Assembly: GCF_029945925.1 (NCBI RefSeq) | Contig: NZ_JAQSDN010000003.1 | Span: forward strand, 1-64,000 | Source: Polaromonas sp. | GTDB taxonomy: Bacteria; Pseudomonadota; Gammaproteobacteria; Burkholderiales; Burkholderiaceae_C | Reading direction: 5' to 3' | DNA: 64,000 bases | In this document: piece by piece, positions 1 through 10,600 of the stretch | Position numbering within the stretch: position 1 is the stretch's first letter | Layout: the number at the start of each line of letters is the position of its first letter | Translations under genes and position numbers: made by a program | The notes under the pieces: model-generated | Seen by the model: the letters and a program-made list of their open reading frames with translations, nothing else | What the model was told of the DNA's origin: nothing | Database searches by the model: none

Positions 1-383
1 TTCATGTTCCTTCGTGACATGTTATGCCTCACACACAAAATTTCTGACAGGCTCCTCTGAAGGTTACGACCGCCAAGTCAGAGTAGAAAACATCTCTATA
101 CATTGTTGTTTGAGCCATACGTCCGCTTGATCAAGAAGCAATTCAACGATGTCACAAGATTGCCAACTGATTAAGATGTTGGTCATGTTCCTCCAACTCT
201 CTCCCCCTTCCGCCTAACTCGCACTGCACCCGGTTTCGCACCGGGTTGCGCATGCGGCCGCGCTTGTTCTGATTGACGGAGAACAACAGCACGCGGCCAT
301 GAGTTGACGCGCCTGCCTGCCTTTTCTCTTTCCTCTGGCTGCATACAGCCCTGCAGCAGGCGCCCGGATGGAGAACTTTTTTC
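1..383. other. Left-edge non-coding stretch
   Basis: I see no supportable gene here. The open frames that cross it are antisense to the following transporter. A 7-bp stem hairpin lies at 228-246 but has no T tail. A GGAGA ribosome-binding motif at 370-374 serves the next gene. The first 150 bases are clearly more AT-rich than the rest of the window. Confidence 0.5.
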
Positions 384-1295
384 ATGAATTCCCGAACATC
401 GGCCGCTTTGGCCTGGGGTGGCATCCTGCTTGCGGGCGTCTTGTGGGGTGTGGGCGCGTTGGTTGCCCAGTCGGTGATGGAGGGCGGTGGCATGTCGCCT
501 TTCAGTTTGTCGCTGGCGCGTTTTGCGCTGGGCTTGCCGCTGTTGTGGTGGTGGCACTGGCGGCAGGTGGCTGCCACGCCGGCCACCGGGCAATGGCGGC
601 ACTTGCCGTCGCGGGAGAGGGCGCTTATCGTGCTGACCGGCCTGGCCATGGCGATGAACGTGACCTGCTGGTTCATGGGCGTCGCCTACATCGGCGCGGC
701 CTTGCCGACGGTGATTTCGATTTGCTGCGCGCCGGTGATCGTGGCGCTGCTCTCGGTGTTGCGCGGGTATGAACGCGCCAGTGGGCAACTGCTGGCGGCG
801 CTGGTGCTGGCACTCATGGGTGTGGCCTTGATCGTTGTGCCGGTGGAAGCCTTGACCCTGCCGCGCGACTACGTGGCGGGCCTGGCCTGGTCGTTTGCCT
901 CGGCGGCCTTGTACTCGCTGGTGGTGCTGGGCAATGCGCGCATGCCGGCGCATGTGCCGGCCGTCAGCGCCTCGGCCTGGGGCATGGCGGTGGCGGCGCT
1001 GCTGATGCTTGTGCTGGCCGGCGCGCAGGGCATTACGTGGCCGCGCGACGGTACGGCCTGGTTGCAGGTGGCTTACACCGGTGTGGCCACCACCTCGGTT
1101 GCCTACCTTGCTTTTGCCTGGGGCGCGCGGCGACTGTCACCTACTGCCGCCGTCGTGGGCACGCTGATTGAACCGCTGGGGGCTGCGCTGGGGGCTGCGT
1201 GGCTGTTTGCCGAGCCGCTGACAGCGCGGCAGGGCGTCGGGGCCTTGTTGCTGGGTGCTGCGATGGTGTTGCTGGCGCGGCGGCGCTCGGCTTAG
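384..1295 (+). CDS. EamA/DMT-family inner-membrane transporter
   Basis: A 303-residue, very hydrophobic protein with about ten membrane segments arranged as two EamA repeats, the usual length for drug/metabolite transporter (DMT) exporters. The first helix carries the Gly-rich WGGILLAGVLWGVGALVAQS segment typical of the family, and the second repeat ends with the characteristic PLGAALGAAWLFAEPLTARQ stretch before the last helix. The ATG at 384 has GGAGA 9 bases upstream. It should sit in the cytoplasmic membrane and export a small metabolite, but the substrate cannot be read from the sequence. It stands alone and is followed by an intergenic repeat. Confidence 0.85.
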   Translation: MNSRTSAALAWGGILLAGVLWGVGALVAQSVMEGGGMSPFSLSLARFALGLPLLWWWHWRQVAATPATGQWRHLPSRERALIVLTGLAMAMNVTCWFMGVAYIGAALPTVISICCAPVIVALLSVLRGYERASGQLLAALVLALMGVALIVVPVEALTLPRDYVAGLAWSFASAALYSLVVLGNARMPAHVPAVSASAWGMAVAALLMLVLAGAQGITWPRDGTAWLQVAYTGVATTSVAYLAFAWGARRLSPTAAVVGTLIEPLGAALGAAWLFAEPLTARQGVGALLLGAAMVLLARRRSA

Positions 1296-1305
1296 TTGTT
1301 TGGCT

Positions 1306-1457
1306 TGTCATCCCGGACCCCGTATCCGGTCCGGGGCAGGCTCTGATCCGGGATCCAGGTGGCATGAACCAGCGGCGCCGGTCTGCCGGGATGGATTGCG
1401 GGTCAAGCCCGCAATGACAGGCGCAGGAGCATTTCGCGTACCCGTCCCGCAATGACA
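1306..1457. repeat. Palindrome-rich intergenic repeat
   Basis: It begins with TGTCATCCCGGACCC and carries ATTGCGGGTCAAGCCCGCAA followed by TGACA, then a second GTCCCGCAATGACAGG end at about 1444-1459. Internal pairs such as CGGACC/GGTCCG and GATCCGGGATC make it strongly foldable. Elements of this wording are scattered through many proteobacterial genomes between genes. It fills the gap between two converging genes. Confidence 0.65.
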
Positions 1458-1461
1458 GGCT

Positions 1462-2964
1462 CTAGTCCCAGAACGGCCGGGCTTGCCGGGCCAACAGGTC
1501 GCAGGCCTGCTGGCACGCCTGCACATGCGCCTCGCGGCGCGCGCTGAGCCAGCCAGCGCCGAACAGGGCGCGCGGGTCGTGCCCCGACAGGCCTTGCCAG
1601 ACCAGCAGCGCCGCCACTTCGTCGTGGTAGATGCCCAGCGCGTCCTGCAGCGGCTTGAGTGCGGCCAGGTAGGCGGTGGCCTTGCGTTTGGCAAACAGGG
1701 GTTGCGCGAACTCGGCCAGGTAACGCAGGCGCTTGAGGCGCTTGCGCAGCGCGTGTTGTTCGGCTTCGGGCAGGGCCGTGAATTGGCGGCCCTGTGCCAG
1801 CACCTGCTTGTGCAGCTTGGCCAGGCGCTTGCGCAGGAATTTTTTCGGTGATGTTGCCGATGTGTCGTCTGGCGCAGACTTGCCCTCGTCGGGGACGGCG
1901 TGAACAAAACCGATCAGGCCCAGCAGTGCCTGCTGGAAAGCCGGCGAGCGTACCGATTCGGCGGCGCTGGGCAGGGCGCCCAGTGTTTCCTGCCAGTCGA
2001 GCGGCGGCCCGCCTGCGGCTTCGATCTGGCCCTGCAGCTTGCCGAGCAGGTAGTCGCGGTCGCGGTGCTGGCCCAGCGCGCGGAACACACGGGCCAGCGA
2101 CGCCTTCCAGGCATCGCCTTGATCGCCCCAGCCGCCGGCGAGGGCCTCGAGTTGCTGCAGCGCGGTGCGCAACCGGCGCAGACCGACGCGCAGCTGGTGG
2201 ATGTGCTCTTCGGCGCTGCAGCCGGCGGCCACGTCGCTGGCGTTGGTCAGCACCTGGTTCAGGCAGGTGGCCACCACGGCGGCGGCCACCCCGCGGCCCG
2301 AGGCGTGGCGGGGAAAGCGGGGCGCTTCGGCGCCCACGGCCGCGCCGAAGTCCTGGCCCAGCGCCAGGCGCTGGCCTTTCAGCGACTTGCTCACGCTGCT
2401 GAGCCACAGGCCATGCCAGATACACCAGCCGCTGGCCAGCGCCACCGCGCTGGCGGCCTGGCCCTGCTTGAGTTCGAGCTCCAGCTCGCGCACGGGCAAG
2501 GTTCTGTCGCCGGCGGTGATGTGGCCCTGGTCCAGCGCAAGCTCGACCAGCGCGCCGCGCGCCCGCACGATTCGCGTGAGGCGAACCATGTCGGTCTGGT
2601 AGACGAGGGTGAGGTCAGGAGAAGCCGCATCGGGCTGGTGCTTCAGGGCCTGGCGCAGGCGCTCGCCGACCGGCGTGCCGTCGTGGCGCGACAAGTCGGG
2701 CAGGGGTGCGGTCTGGTTGCCCAGCACGACGTTGTGTTCCAGCCGCTCCAGCGGCCGGCTGCCCGGGGCCTTGGCCGTCTGCACCCAGTGCCGGCCTTCC
2801 TTGCGCAGGCGCAGCACCACGCCCTGCGCCGCCAGTGCGCGGTCGGCCGTGTCGAAGTAGCGTGCCCGCAGGCGCTGGGTGCGTGTCATCCCGCGGCGCA
2901 GCGCCGCTTCCACCGAAGCGAGCCGGGCGGGCGGGATTTCAAGCTTGAGTTCGAACTCGGTCAT
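1462..2964 (-). CDS. CYTH and CHAD domain protein
   Basis: About 500 residues. The N-terminal CYTH domain (about residues 1-200) begins with the signature ExExK (E3, E5, K7 in MTEFELKLEIP) and contains repeated charged strands such as RLRKEGRHWVQTAK. CYTH proteins bind triphosphate groups with metal ions. The C-terminal CHAD domain (about 215-490) is helical and rich in conserved His and Arg (for example EEHIHQLRVGLRRLRTALQQ); CHAD domains bind polyphosphate. I chose the ATG at 2964 because the CYTH signature begins there; an upstream in-frame start at 3006 would add 14 residues with no family support. The fused protein is probably a cytoplasmic polyphosphate-associated protein or phosphatase. 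The exact reaction is unknown. Confidence 0.88.
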   Translation of the reverse strand: MTEFELKLEIPPARLASVEAALRRGMTRTQRLRARYFDTADRALAAQGVVLRLRKEGRHWVQTAKAPGSRPLERLEHNVVLGNQTAPLPDLSRHDGTPVGERLRQALKHQPDAASPDLTLVYQTDMVRLTRIVRARGALVELALDQGHITAGDRTLPVRELELELKQGQAASAVALASGWCIWHGLWLSSVSKSLKGQRLALGQDFGAAVGAEAPRFPRHASGRGVAAAVVATCLNQVLTNASDVAAGCSAEEHIHQLRVGLRRLRTALQQLEALAGGWGDQGDAWKASLARVFRALGQHRDRDYLLGKLQGQIEAAGGPPLDWQETLGALPSAAESVRSPAFQQALLGLIGFVHAVPDEGKSAPDDTSATSPKKFLRKRLAKLHKQVLAQGRQFTALPEAEQHALRKRLKRLRYLAEFAQPLFAKRKATAYLAALKPLQDALGIYHDEVAALLVWQGLSGHDPRALFGAGWLSARREAHVQACQQACDLLARQARPFWD

Positions 2965-3079
2965 GCTGGGGCCTGCGGCAGGGAGGGGGCTTTCCATCCT
3001 ACGCATTCAGAGATGCAATGCAAGGTGAGCGACAGGCGTTTCCCCGCCGTTTATGGGTAACTACCCAGGTCTTTTTTTA

Positions 3080-3200
3080 CTCCCTCTCCCCCTGGGAGAG
3101 GGCGGGGGTGAGGGCTGCGACCTGTGCATGGAGTGATCGTCGTATGTTGTGGACTGCTGCGCACCCTCACCCCAACCCTCTCCCAAGAGGGCGAGGGGGC
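3080..3200. repeat. Inverted-repeat intergenic element
   Basis: The arm CTCCCTCTCCCCCTGGGAGA at about 3081-3100, continuing to GAGGGC at 3116, is mirrored by GCACCCTCACCCCAACCCTC at about 3159-3178, continuing through CCAAGAGGGCGAGGGGGC. The centre is about 40 bases of unrelated sequence. It lies between two leftward genes and codes for nothing. Confidence 0.6.
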
Positions 3201-3242
3201 AAGAAAAGCGTGCTGCATGCAGCGAGCTGAGGAGTTGCATTT

Positions 3243-3304
3243 ATGAAGCCAAATCGGCCTCCAGCCCTTATTGCACGGGCGCAGGCAGCTATTAATTCAA
3301 TAGC
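3243..3304 (-). repeat. Dispersed 55-60 bp repeat (copy 1)
   Basis: Read on the minus strand it gives CTATTGAATTAATAGCTGCC, then TGCGCCCGTGCAATAAGGGC, then TGGAGGCCGATTTGG. The same pattern (ATAGCTGC, TGCGCCCG, AAGGGCTGGAGGC, ATTT) recurs at 18382, 31890, 60983 and 62566 and, degenerate, inside boxC. It overlaps the 3' end of the following leftward gene. Confidence 0.7.
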
Positions 3305-4206
3305 GTGTGCAGGGGAATGTCTTTCGCGGCCGCGAGCTGATCGAGCTGCGCGCGTGTCTGGGTGAGCATGAAAGCCGCTATCGCCTGATGTGTGGCGGGT
3401 GCGAACATGGCCTGGATGTTTGGCGCTTCCACACCCGCCGCGGCACACAGGGCGGCGGCGAAATGCGGCTCCAGCGCGGCCACCGCCACACGGCCATCCC
3501 GGCAGGGGTAGACCCGGTAGCCGGCATGCGCGCCGCCGACCGAACCGGTGGGTTGCGTCAGGCCCCATTGCCGCGGCAGCGCCAGGTAGGCGGCGGCATC
3601 GGACAGGGCCACTTCGATAAAGGCTCCGCGCGGATGCGGGTCACCCGAGCCGGCATACGGCTCCTGCCGCTGCAGGGCCGCCTGCAGCACGGCTTCGCTG
3701 GCCATCAGCGAGCCGCTCATGTCGGCGTACAGCGTGGCGGGCAGTTCCAGCCCGGGCACCAGGCCGTTGTCGGCGAGGTAGGTCAGGTCGTGGCCGGGCT
3801 CTTCAGCGCGTGCGCCTGGGGCACCGACGATGGCGACATGCGACAGCGCGGGGTACAGCGTGTGGATTTTTTTCCAGCCCAGGCCCAGCTTGTCGATGGC
3901 TGAAGGACGGAAGGAGGTGAGCAGCACATCGGTTTTTTCAAGTTCGCGGTGCAGCGCCTTCTGGCCGGCTTCGGTTTTCAGGTCGGCCGTCAGCACCTTC
4001 ACGCCTTCATGCAGCTGTGCGTAGGCGGGCTGGTTGTACAGGCCCATCGGGTCGCCCGAGGGCGGCTCGAGCTTGATGCAGGTGGCACCCATCTGCCGGC
4101 AACGCATCAGCGCGGCCGGGCCGGGCAGGTTGAGCGCCAGGCTCAGGATGCGGATGCCCTGCAGGGCCTGGAGAGGAGGGGTTTTGGCGGGGGCAGAGGA
4201 GGTCAT
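3292..4206 (-). CDS. CaiB/BaiF (class III) CoA-transferase family protein
   Basis: 304 residues. The N-terminus (GIRILSLALNLPGPAALMRC) and the GHDLTYLADNG segment with its conserved Asp are typical of class III CoA transferases and alpha-methylacyl-CoA racemases. The segment PRGAFIEVALSDAAAYLAL matches the usual conserved stretch after the hinge. At 304 residues it is shorter than the usual 360-400, mostly at the C-terminus, which is close to its overlap with a dispersed repeat. Its role may be CoA transfer between carboxylic acids or epimerisation of 2-methylacyl-CoA; the sequence does not decide. It stands alone, divergent from the DUF2975 gene. Confidence 0.8.
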   Translation of the reverse strand: MTSSAPAKTPPLQALQGIRILSLALNLPGPAALMRCRQMGATCIKLEPPSGDPMGLYNQPAYAQLHEGVKVLTADLKTEAGQKALHRELEKTDVLLTSFRPSAIDKLGLGWKKIHTLYPALSHVAIVGAPGARAEEPGHDLTYLADNGLVPGLELPATLYADMSGSLMASEAVLQAALQRQEPYAGSGDPHPRGAFIEVALSDAAAYLALPRQWGLTQPTGSVGGAHAGYRVYPCRDGRVAVAALEPHFAAALCAAAGVEAPNIQAMFAPATHQAIAAFMLTQTRAQLDQLAAAKDIPLHTLLN

Positions 4207-4360
4207 CGTGGTGGCTGATGGTCTGGAGCAGGAAGGTAGAAGGCGCCCAAAGGCAATGGACCTTACCAGACTTTGCCCCTTGCCTTGGCGCCTTGGAAGG
4301 AGCCTGCCGACACCCGGCCGGAAGCCGGTCAGCTTCGGTTGTTTTTATAGAAATTTATGT

Positions 4361-4399
4361 TTCACAGTAATTAATTATTGTTTAACAGATATTTGTGAA
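4361..4399. promoter_or_regulatory. Possible operator upstream of the DUF2975 gene
   Basis: An AT-rich segment holds TTCACA at 4361-4366 and its complement TGTGAA at 4394-4399, bracketing an A/T-only core. It lies 35 bases before the ATG of the membrane protein gene. An HTH regulator of the same locus could bind it; this is inference from position and symmetry only. Confidence 0.3.
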
Positions 4400-4434
4400 G
4401 CACAATATGCACCTCACGACTCAAAAGGTGACCC

Positions 4435-5004
4435 ATGAAAAACGCATTCGCCGCAAGCACCCTGACACGCCCTGACGTGCAACGCCTGAACAGTGCCTTT
4501 GCCTGGGTTTGCGCCCTGCTGGCCGTGGCCTTGCCGCTGGCCGTGCTTTACCAGCTGGTGACCACACCGACCGAGGGTTTGCTGCTCCGATCAGGCGTCA
4601 ACGTGTCGACGCTGCAGGTGGCCATGCTGGACGTGGCGTTGTGGCAACGTATTCTGGCCGTGGTGCTGGGCATGGTGCCGGTGTGCTGCGCCTCCTACGG
4701 GCTGGTCTGCGCGATGCGCTGCTTTTCGGGGTTTTCCCAGAGCGAGTATTTCAGCCTGCGCAACGTGCGTTATCTGCGCGGTTTCGCCGCGGGCGTTTTT
4801 GCCTCGGTGGTGGCGGGCTTTTTTGGTTCCATGTTGATCAGCGTGGTGTTGACCCTGGGCGCACCGGCGGGCCAGCGCGCGCTGTCCATCGGCCTGGGCA
4901 GCAACGAGCTGATGACGCTGCTGTTTGCCGGCATGGTGTGGCAGATCTCTGCGGTCATGGCCAAGGCCGTGGCCCTCGCTGAAGAAAACGCGCAGTTCGT
5001 CTGA
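4435..5004 (+). CDS. DUF2975 membrane protein
   Basis: 189 residues with four predicted membrane helices (about 20-40, 75-95, 115-140 and 155-180), matching the DUF2975 layout. The conserved FSGFSQSEYFSLRNVRYLRG linker follows the second helix. DUF2975 genes usually sit directly before a small Cro/C1-type HTH gene, as the one at 5280 here, and the pair is thought to form a membrane-linked regulatory unit of unknown signal. Translation starts at ATG 4435, with AAAGGTG just upstream as ribosome-binding site. The stop codon is followed within 4 bases by a MITE-like element that separates it from its partner. Confidence 0.85.
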   Translation: MKNAFAASTLTRPDVQRLNSAFAWVCALLAVALPLAVLYQLVTTPTEGLLLRSGVNVSTLQVAMLDVALWQRILAVVLGMVPVCCASYGLVCAMRCFSGFSQSEYFSLRNVRYLRGFAAGVFASVVAGFFGSMLISVVLTLGAPAGQRALSIGLGSNELMTLLFAGMVWQISAVMAKAVALAEENAQFV

Positions 5005-5007
5005 GCA

Positions 5008-5274
5008 AGGGCCTGTTCACACTATTTATGCAAGATGCGTTGCGAGTCAAAAAGGCCATGCGCGAGGCGCAAAATGCAGCCGGGCTGGCGCCCGGCAAGG
5101 CTTTGCAACGCTGCGCATGGCCTTTTTGGCCGCAACCCGGAGGGAACGTGTTTAAAACAGCACCACTCGTCGTTGCACTCCTAGCCCAGCCGCCCAGGCT
5201 GAGCGTCGTCGTGCGCCTAGATTGGCGTCGTTTTAACCACGTTCGCACTTGTATAAATAGTGTGAACAGGCCCT
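5008..5274. mobile_element. MITE-like element with 27-bp terminal inverted repeats
   Basis: The left end (5008-5034) reads AGGGCCTGTTCACACTATTT then ATGCAAG. The right end (5248-5274) is its reverse complement with one mismatch (ATACAAG). Inside are a perfect 15-bp inverted repeat (AAAAAGGCCATGCGC at 5049-5063 and its complement at 5113-5127) and a GCCGGGC/GCCCGGC hairpin near 5080-5096. It is 267 bases long with no credible gene. No clear target duplication is visible; AGC at 5004-5006 and 5275-5277 is only a weak candidate. It sits exactly between two genes that are normally adjacent. Confidence 0.8.
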
Positions 5275-5279
5275 AGCCC

Positions 5280-5492
5280 GTGGGCATCGTCGTCAAACTC
5301 GACGTGATGCTGTCGCAGCGCAAGGCCAGGTCCAAAGACCTGGCGGCCTACGTCGGCATCACGGAAGCCAACCTGTCCCTGCTCAAGCAGGGCAAGGTCA
5401 AGGGCGTGCGTTTCGACACGCTGCAGAAGATCTGCGAGTTTCTCGATTGCCAGCCCGGCGACCTGCTGGTGCATGAGGCCGATAGCGGCTGA
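5280..5492 (+). CDS. Small Cro/C1-type HTH regulator (YozG-like)
   Basis: 70 residues that are essentially one helix-turn-helix domain: VVKLDVMLSQRKARSKDLAA, then YVGITEANLSLLKQGKVKGV, ending in the conserved CQPGDLL. This is the standard DUF2975 partner. The start is a GTG at 5280, six bases after the MITE-like element ends. The protein is full length from there, so the insertion did not remove coding sequence, but it replaced the native upstream region. Only a weak CAGG lies near the start, so expression may depend on the element's right end or be reduced. Confidence 0.85.
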   Translation: MGIVVKLDVMLSQRKARSKDLAAYVGITEANLSLLKQGKVKGVRFDTLQKICEFLDCQPGDLLVHEADSG

Positions 5493-5512
5493 CGGGGGCT
5501 GTCACGCCGGCG

Positions 5513-6727
<1,215 letters not shown>

Positions 6728-6812
6728 CTAGCGTAGGCGTTGCATCTTCCCGCGACCAGACGGCCACGCGCGCGGTGCACGATCTGCAGCCCATTTGTGC
6801 GATGATCGCGCA

Positions 6813-7652
6813 ATGAGCAGAAATTCGCCACCCTCCGAGACGATGGGCACGGTCCTCCCGGCCAGCCGGCCCATCGCCAAGGCCGACATGATTGAAGGCA
6901 TGGCCAAGGGCATGGCGGTGCTGGAGAGTTTTGACACACAGCGCCAGCGGCTGAACGCCACACTTGCCGCCGAACGTGCCGGCATCACGCGCGCCGCCGC
7001 GCGCCGCCACCTGCTGACGCTGGCGCACCTGGGCTACCTGGAGACCGACGGCAGCTATTTCTGGCTGGCTCCCAAGGTGCTGCGCTTTTCAGGCAGCTAC
7101 CTGGCGTCGGCGCGGCTGCCGCGTGCCGTTCAGCCCACCTTGAACCGGCTGGCGGCGCAGACCCAGGAGTCGTTTTCTGCCGGTGTGCTAGACGGCGACG
7201 AGGTGGTGATCGTCGGGCGCAGCGGTTATGAGTGGAAAAGTGGTGCCGACGGTGCCGTGCGCGTGCTGGCCTACGGCCTGCACCTGGGCGCGCGCCTGCC
7301 GGCGCATGCCACGTCCACCGGGCGGGTGCTGCTGGCCGCCAAGCCCAAAACCGGCCTGACGCAGTGGCTCAAGGGCCGCACACTGCCACGCCTGACCACC
7401 CGCACCATCATTGACATCAAGCAGTTTCGCGCGGTGATCGAGCAGGTGCGCGCGGACGACTGCTGCCTGGCGGTGGAAGAACACGAGCTCGGTGTGCATG
7501 CGCTCGCGGTACCGCTGCGCAACATGCAGGGGAAAACGGTGGCCGCGCTTAACGTTGTTGCATCGCCGCAGCGGCTGAGCGCCCAGCAGATGCAGCGTGA
7601 TCTGCTGCCGCTGCTGTTCGACGCGGCGCGGGAACTGCGGCCCCTGATGTAG
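6813..7652 (+). CDS. IclR-family regulator, PobR/PcaR-like
   Basis: 279 residues from the ATG at 6813. An upstream in-frame TTG at 6795 would add six residues with no support. The N-terminal winged HTH (about 25-85) starts with GMAKGMAVLESFDTQRQRLN and includes AAARRHLLTLAHLGYLE. The C-terminal IclR ligand domain (about 100-275) contains the usual ATSTGRVLLA and EEHELGVHALAVPLRN stretches. The divergent position next to pobA, 115 bases apart, suggests that it controls pobA in response to 4-hydroxybenzoate or a related acid. The exact ligand is inferred from context. Confidence 0.88.
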   Translation: MSRNSPPSETMGTVLPASRPIAKADMIEGMAKGMAVLESFDTQRQRLNATLAAERAGITRAAARRHLLTLAHLGYLETDGSYFWLAPKVLRFSGSYLASARLPRAVQPTLNRLAAQTQESFSAGVLDGDEVVIVGRSGYEWKSGADGAVRVLAYGLHLGARLPAHATSTGRVLLAAKPKTGLTQWLKGRTLPRLTTRTIIDIKQFRAVIEQVRADDCCLAVEEHELGVHALAVPLRNMQGKTVAALNVVASPQRLSAQQMQRDLLPLLFDAARELRPLM

Positions 7653-7667
7653 CAGCGCGGCGGGGCG

Positions 7668-10600
7668 TCATGTCGTTGCCTGCAGCGTAAAGAAAAAAGT
7701 CGCGCCCTGTCCCGGCGCCGACTCGGCCCAGATGCGGCCGCCATGACGTGAAATCACGCGCGCAACCGTGGCCAGGCCGATGCCGGTGCCGGCGAACTCC
7801 GCGACATCGTGCAGACGCTGAAAGGTGCCGAACAGCTTGTCGGCATAAGCCATGTCAAAGCCGGCACCGTTGTCGCGCACAAAGAAGGCGCCGCGCGGCC
7901 CCAGCCGGCCCACCGATATTGTGGCGTTGGAGCAGTGCGCACTGAATTTCCAGGCGTTGCCCAGCAGGTTTTCCATGACGGCCTGCAGCAACCGGCTGTC
8001 GCCGTGCACCAGCAGGCCAGGCTCGACGCTGAACACCCCATGGCGCGAACGGTCCGCGGACTGCAGGCGCGCGAGTATCTCGGTGCTGATGGCGCTCAGG
8101 TCCACCGGCTCATGCTGGAGGGCCTGTCGTGTCACATGGGCCAGGGACAGCAGCGCTTCGATCAGGTGCCCCATCTTGTCGACGCCGGCCTGGATGCGAG
8201 CCAGGTAGTGCTGGACCTTGAGCGACTCCTGGCCCTGCAGCTCATTGAGCAGCAAGCGGCTGAAGCCGTCCACCGTGGTCAGCGGCGAGCGAAGGTCGTG
8301 CGAGACCGAGTAGGAAAACGCTTCCAGTTCCGCGTTCGTCAGCCGCAAGGCGGTCTCGGTCGCCTTGATTTCCGTGATGTCCACATCGATGCCGACCCAG
8401 AACATTTCTTCGCCGGCGTCGTTGAGTACCGGTGACACGCGGTAGGCCATGAGGCGGTAGCTGCCGTCCGGCGTGCGCAGGCGCCGGGTTCCGGCATGGG
8501 GCGTGCGCGTCTGGCGGTGGCCATGCCATGCTTCAAGCATGCCGGGCAAATCGTCCGCATGCACCAGACCCATCCAGGCCCTGCCGTGCCAGTCGGGCGG
8601 TGCGCCGCCGAATAGTTCGTACCAGGCCTGGCTGACAAAGGTGGCATTGCCCTCCGGATCAATCGTCCAGATCGGGTACGGTGCCTGCTCGGCCAGCGCC
8701 CTGAGCAGGGCTTCCTGGCGGGACAGCTCGCGGGTGCGCTGGGCGATTTTTTCCTCCAGGCTGCTGTTGAACTCCTGGACCTGGGCCAGCAGGTTGACGT
8801 TGTCGATCGCGATCAGGGCCAGCTGGGCGAGTTCGGCAACAACGTATTCATCCTGTCGGGTGAAGTCACCTTCGTGTTTGTCCGACAGCTGCAACAGGCC
8901 GACGTTGCTGCCGTCCCGTCCCGTGAGTGGCACGGCGAGCCAGCCGCGCAGGGGCGGGTGCTGGTCCGTATACGCGCCGAAGCCGCGCCAGCGCGGATGG
9001 GCCTGGAGCTCCGCCTGCGTCAGACGCATGGACCGGCGGGTCTCGCCGGGAACGGCGGAGATTCCGCTGCCATCGGGCGGGTCCATCCAATGGCGGTCGT
9101 TCGCGTATTTGTCGGACAGCGACAGTGCGGTGGTGGTCTGGTCCTTTTCAGGGCCGCGACGCAGGCTGATGACCGCCTGGTGGGCACCGATGATGCTGCG
9201 CGCCTGATCCGCCACTTCCTGCATGACCGCCTCCAGCGTGTGGTGCTGGGTGATGGCCTGTGCCGCCTCTGCGGCACGCTGCAAGGTCTGCAGATGGGCC
9301 TGGACTTCATGCTCGGCCTTGACGCGTTCGGTGACATCCTGCAGTGCCCCCTGCATGCGGATGATGGTGCCCTGGCCGTCCCGCACGGCCTGGCCCAACG
9401 AGCGTACCCAGATGTGGCGGCCGGTGCTGGTCACCATCTCCACCTCAACGTCGAAGGGCGTGCCGCTTGCCACGCATTCCTGTGTCACCCGGGCGGCCAG
9501 TGCCTGCGACTGTTCTGTGCAAAGGCCGATGGCGGAGGCCAGGGTGGGCGCGCTGCCTGGGGGCTGCTCGAGGATCAACAGGGCCTCATCCGACCAGAGA
9601 AAGCGCATCCCGGGCAACTCCAGTGCCCAGCCGCCCACCCGGGACAACTGTCCCGCCATGCGCAGCAGCTCGGTTTGGGCATGCAGCGCAGCTTCGGCCT
9701 GTTTCAGGTCGTCAATGTCGGTGGAGGTGCCGTACCACGAGACAATGCGCCCGGCGTCGTCGCGGTTGGGAATCACCCGCGCCAGCTGCCAGCGATAAGT
9801 TCCGTCACCGCAGAGCAGGCGGTGTTCGTTGTGAATGCCTTGCCCGCTTTCGATGGCACGGCGGAAATCCTCGGCGGTCCTTTCCAGGTCATCCGGGTGA
9901 ACACGTGTGAACCAGCCGCCCTGGAGTGAAGCCTCCGCCGGCAGGCCGGTCACGTTGGTCCATTGGTCATTGACGAACGCCATGTGCCCGCTTGCATCGG
10001 TGATGAACACGATTTGCGGCATGGCCTGGGCCAACTGGCGAAAGCGCAGCTGGGTCCGTGCACGCTGCTGGGAATACCGGTAGAGCAGCGCCGACAGCAG
10101 CGCCACGGCTGCCGCGGCTGCCAGCCAGATCAGCCAGGTCAGCGTGGCAAAACGCTTCCAGGGCGCGAGTACCTCGTCGTACGGGGCGCCAACGTAGATC
10201 ACCAGCTCGGGATAGGGCGCGAGGGCACGGTAGGCAATCATGCGGACCTTCCCGTCGATCGGACTGGTGGCCTGGTAGACGCCCTGCGCGCTCCTGGGGA
10301 GATGTTCGGAAAACAGGGGCCGGTCGGGAAAGGCCTTGCCCATCACGGTGTCGTCCATCGGGCTGCGCATCATCAGCACCCCGCCCCGGCGGAACAGCGC
10401 AATCGCGCCGCCGTCGCCCAGGTCCACCCCGCGCCAGAGCCTGTCGAAATAGAGCGGTTCCACGGCGGCCACGATCACGCCCGCGAAGCTGCCGTTCGCC
10501 GCCCGCAGAGGCCTGGACGCGCTGATCAGCCAGGCGCCTGTCGTGCGGCTGCGTACCGGCGCGCTGATGTGGAAACCGGCAGACGGGCGCTGCTGGTAGA

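Noticed and set aside
5008..5274. Small ORFs inside the MITE-like element as genes
   Set aside because: They are created by the terminal and internal palindromes and have no start signals or family features.
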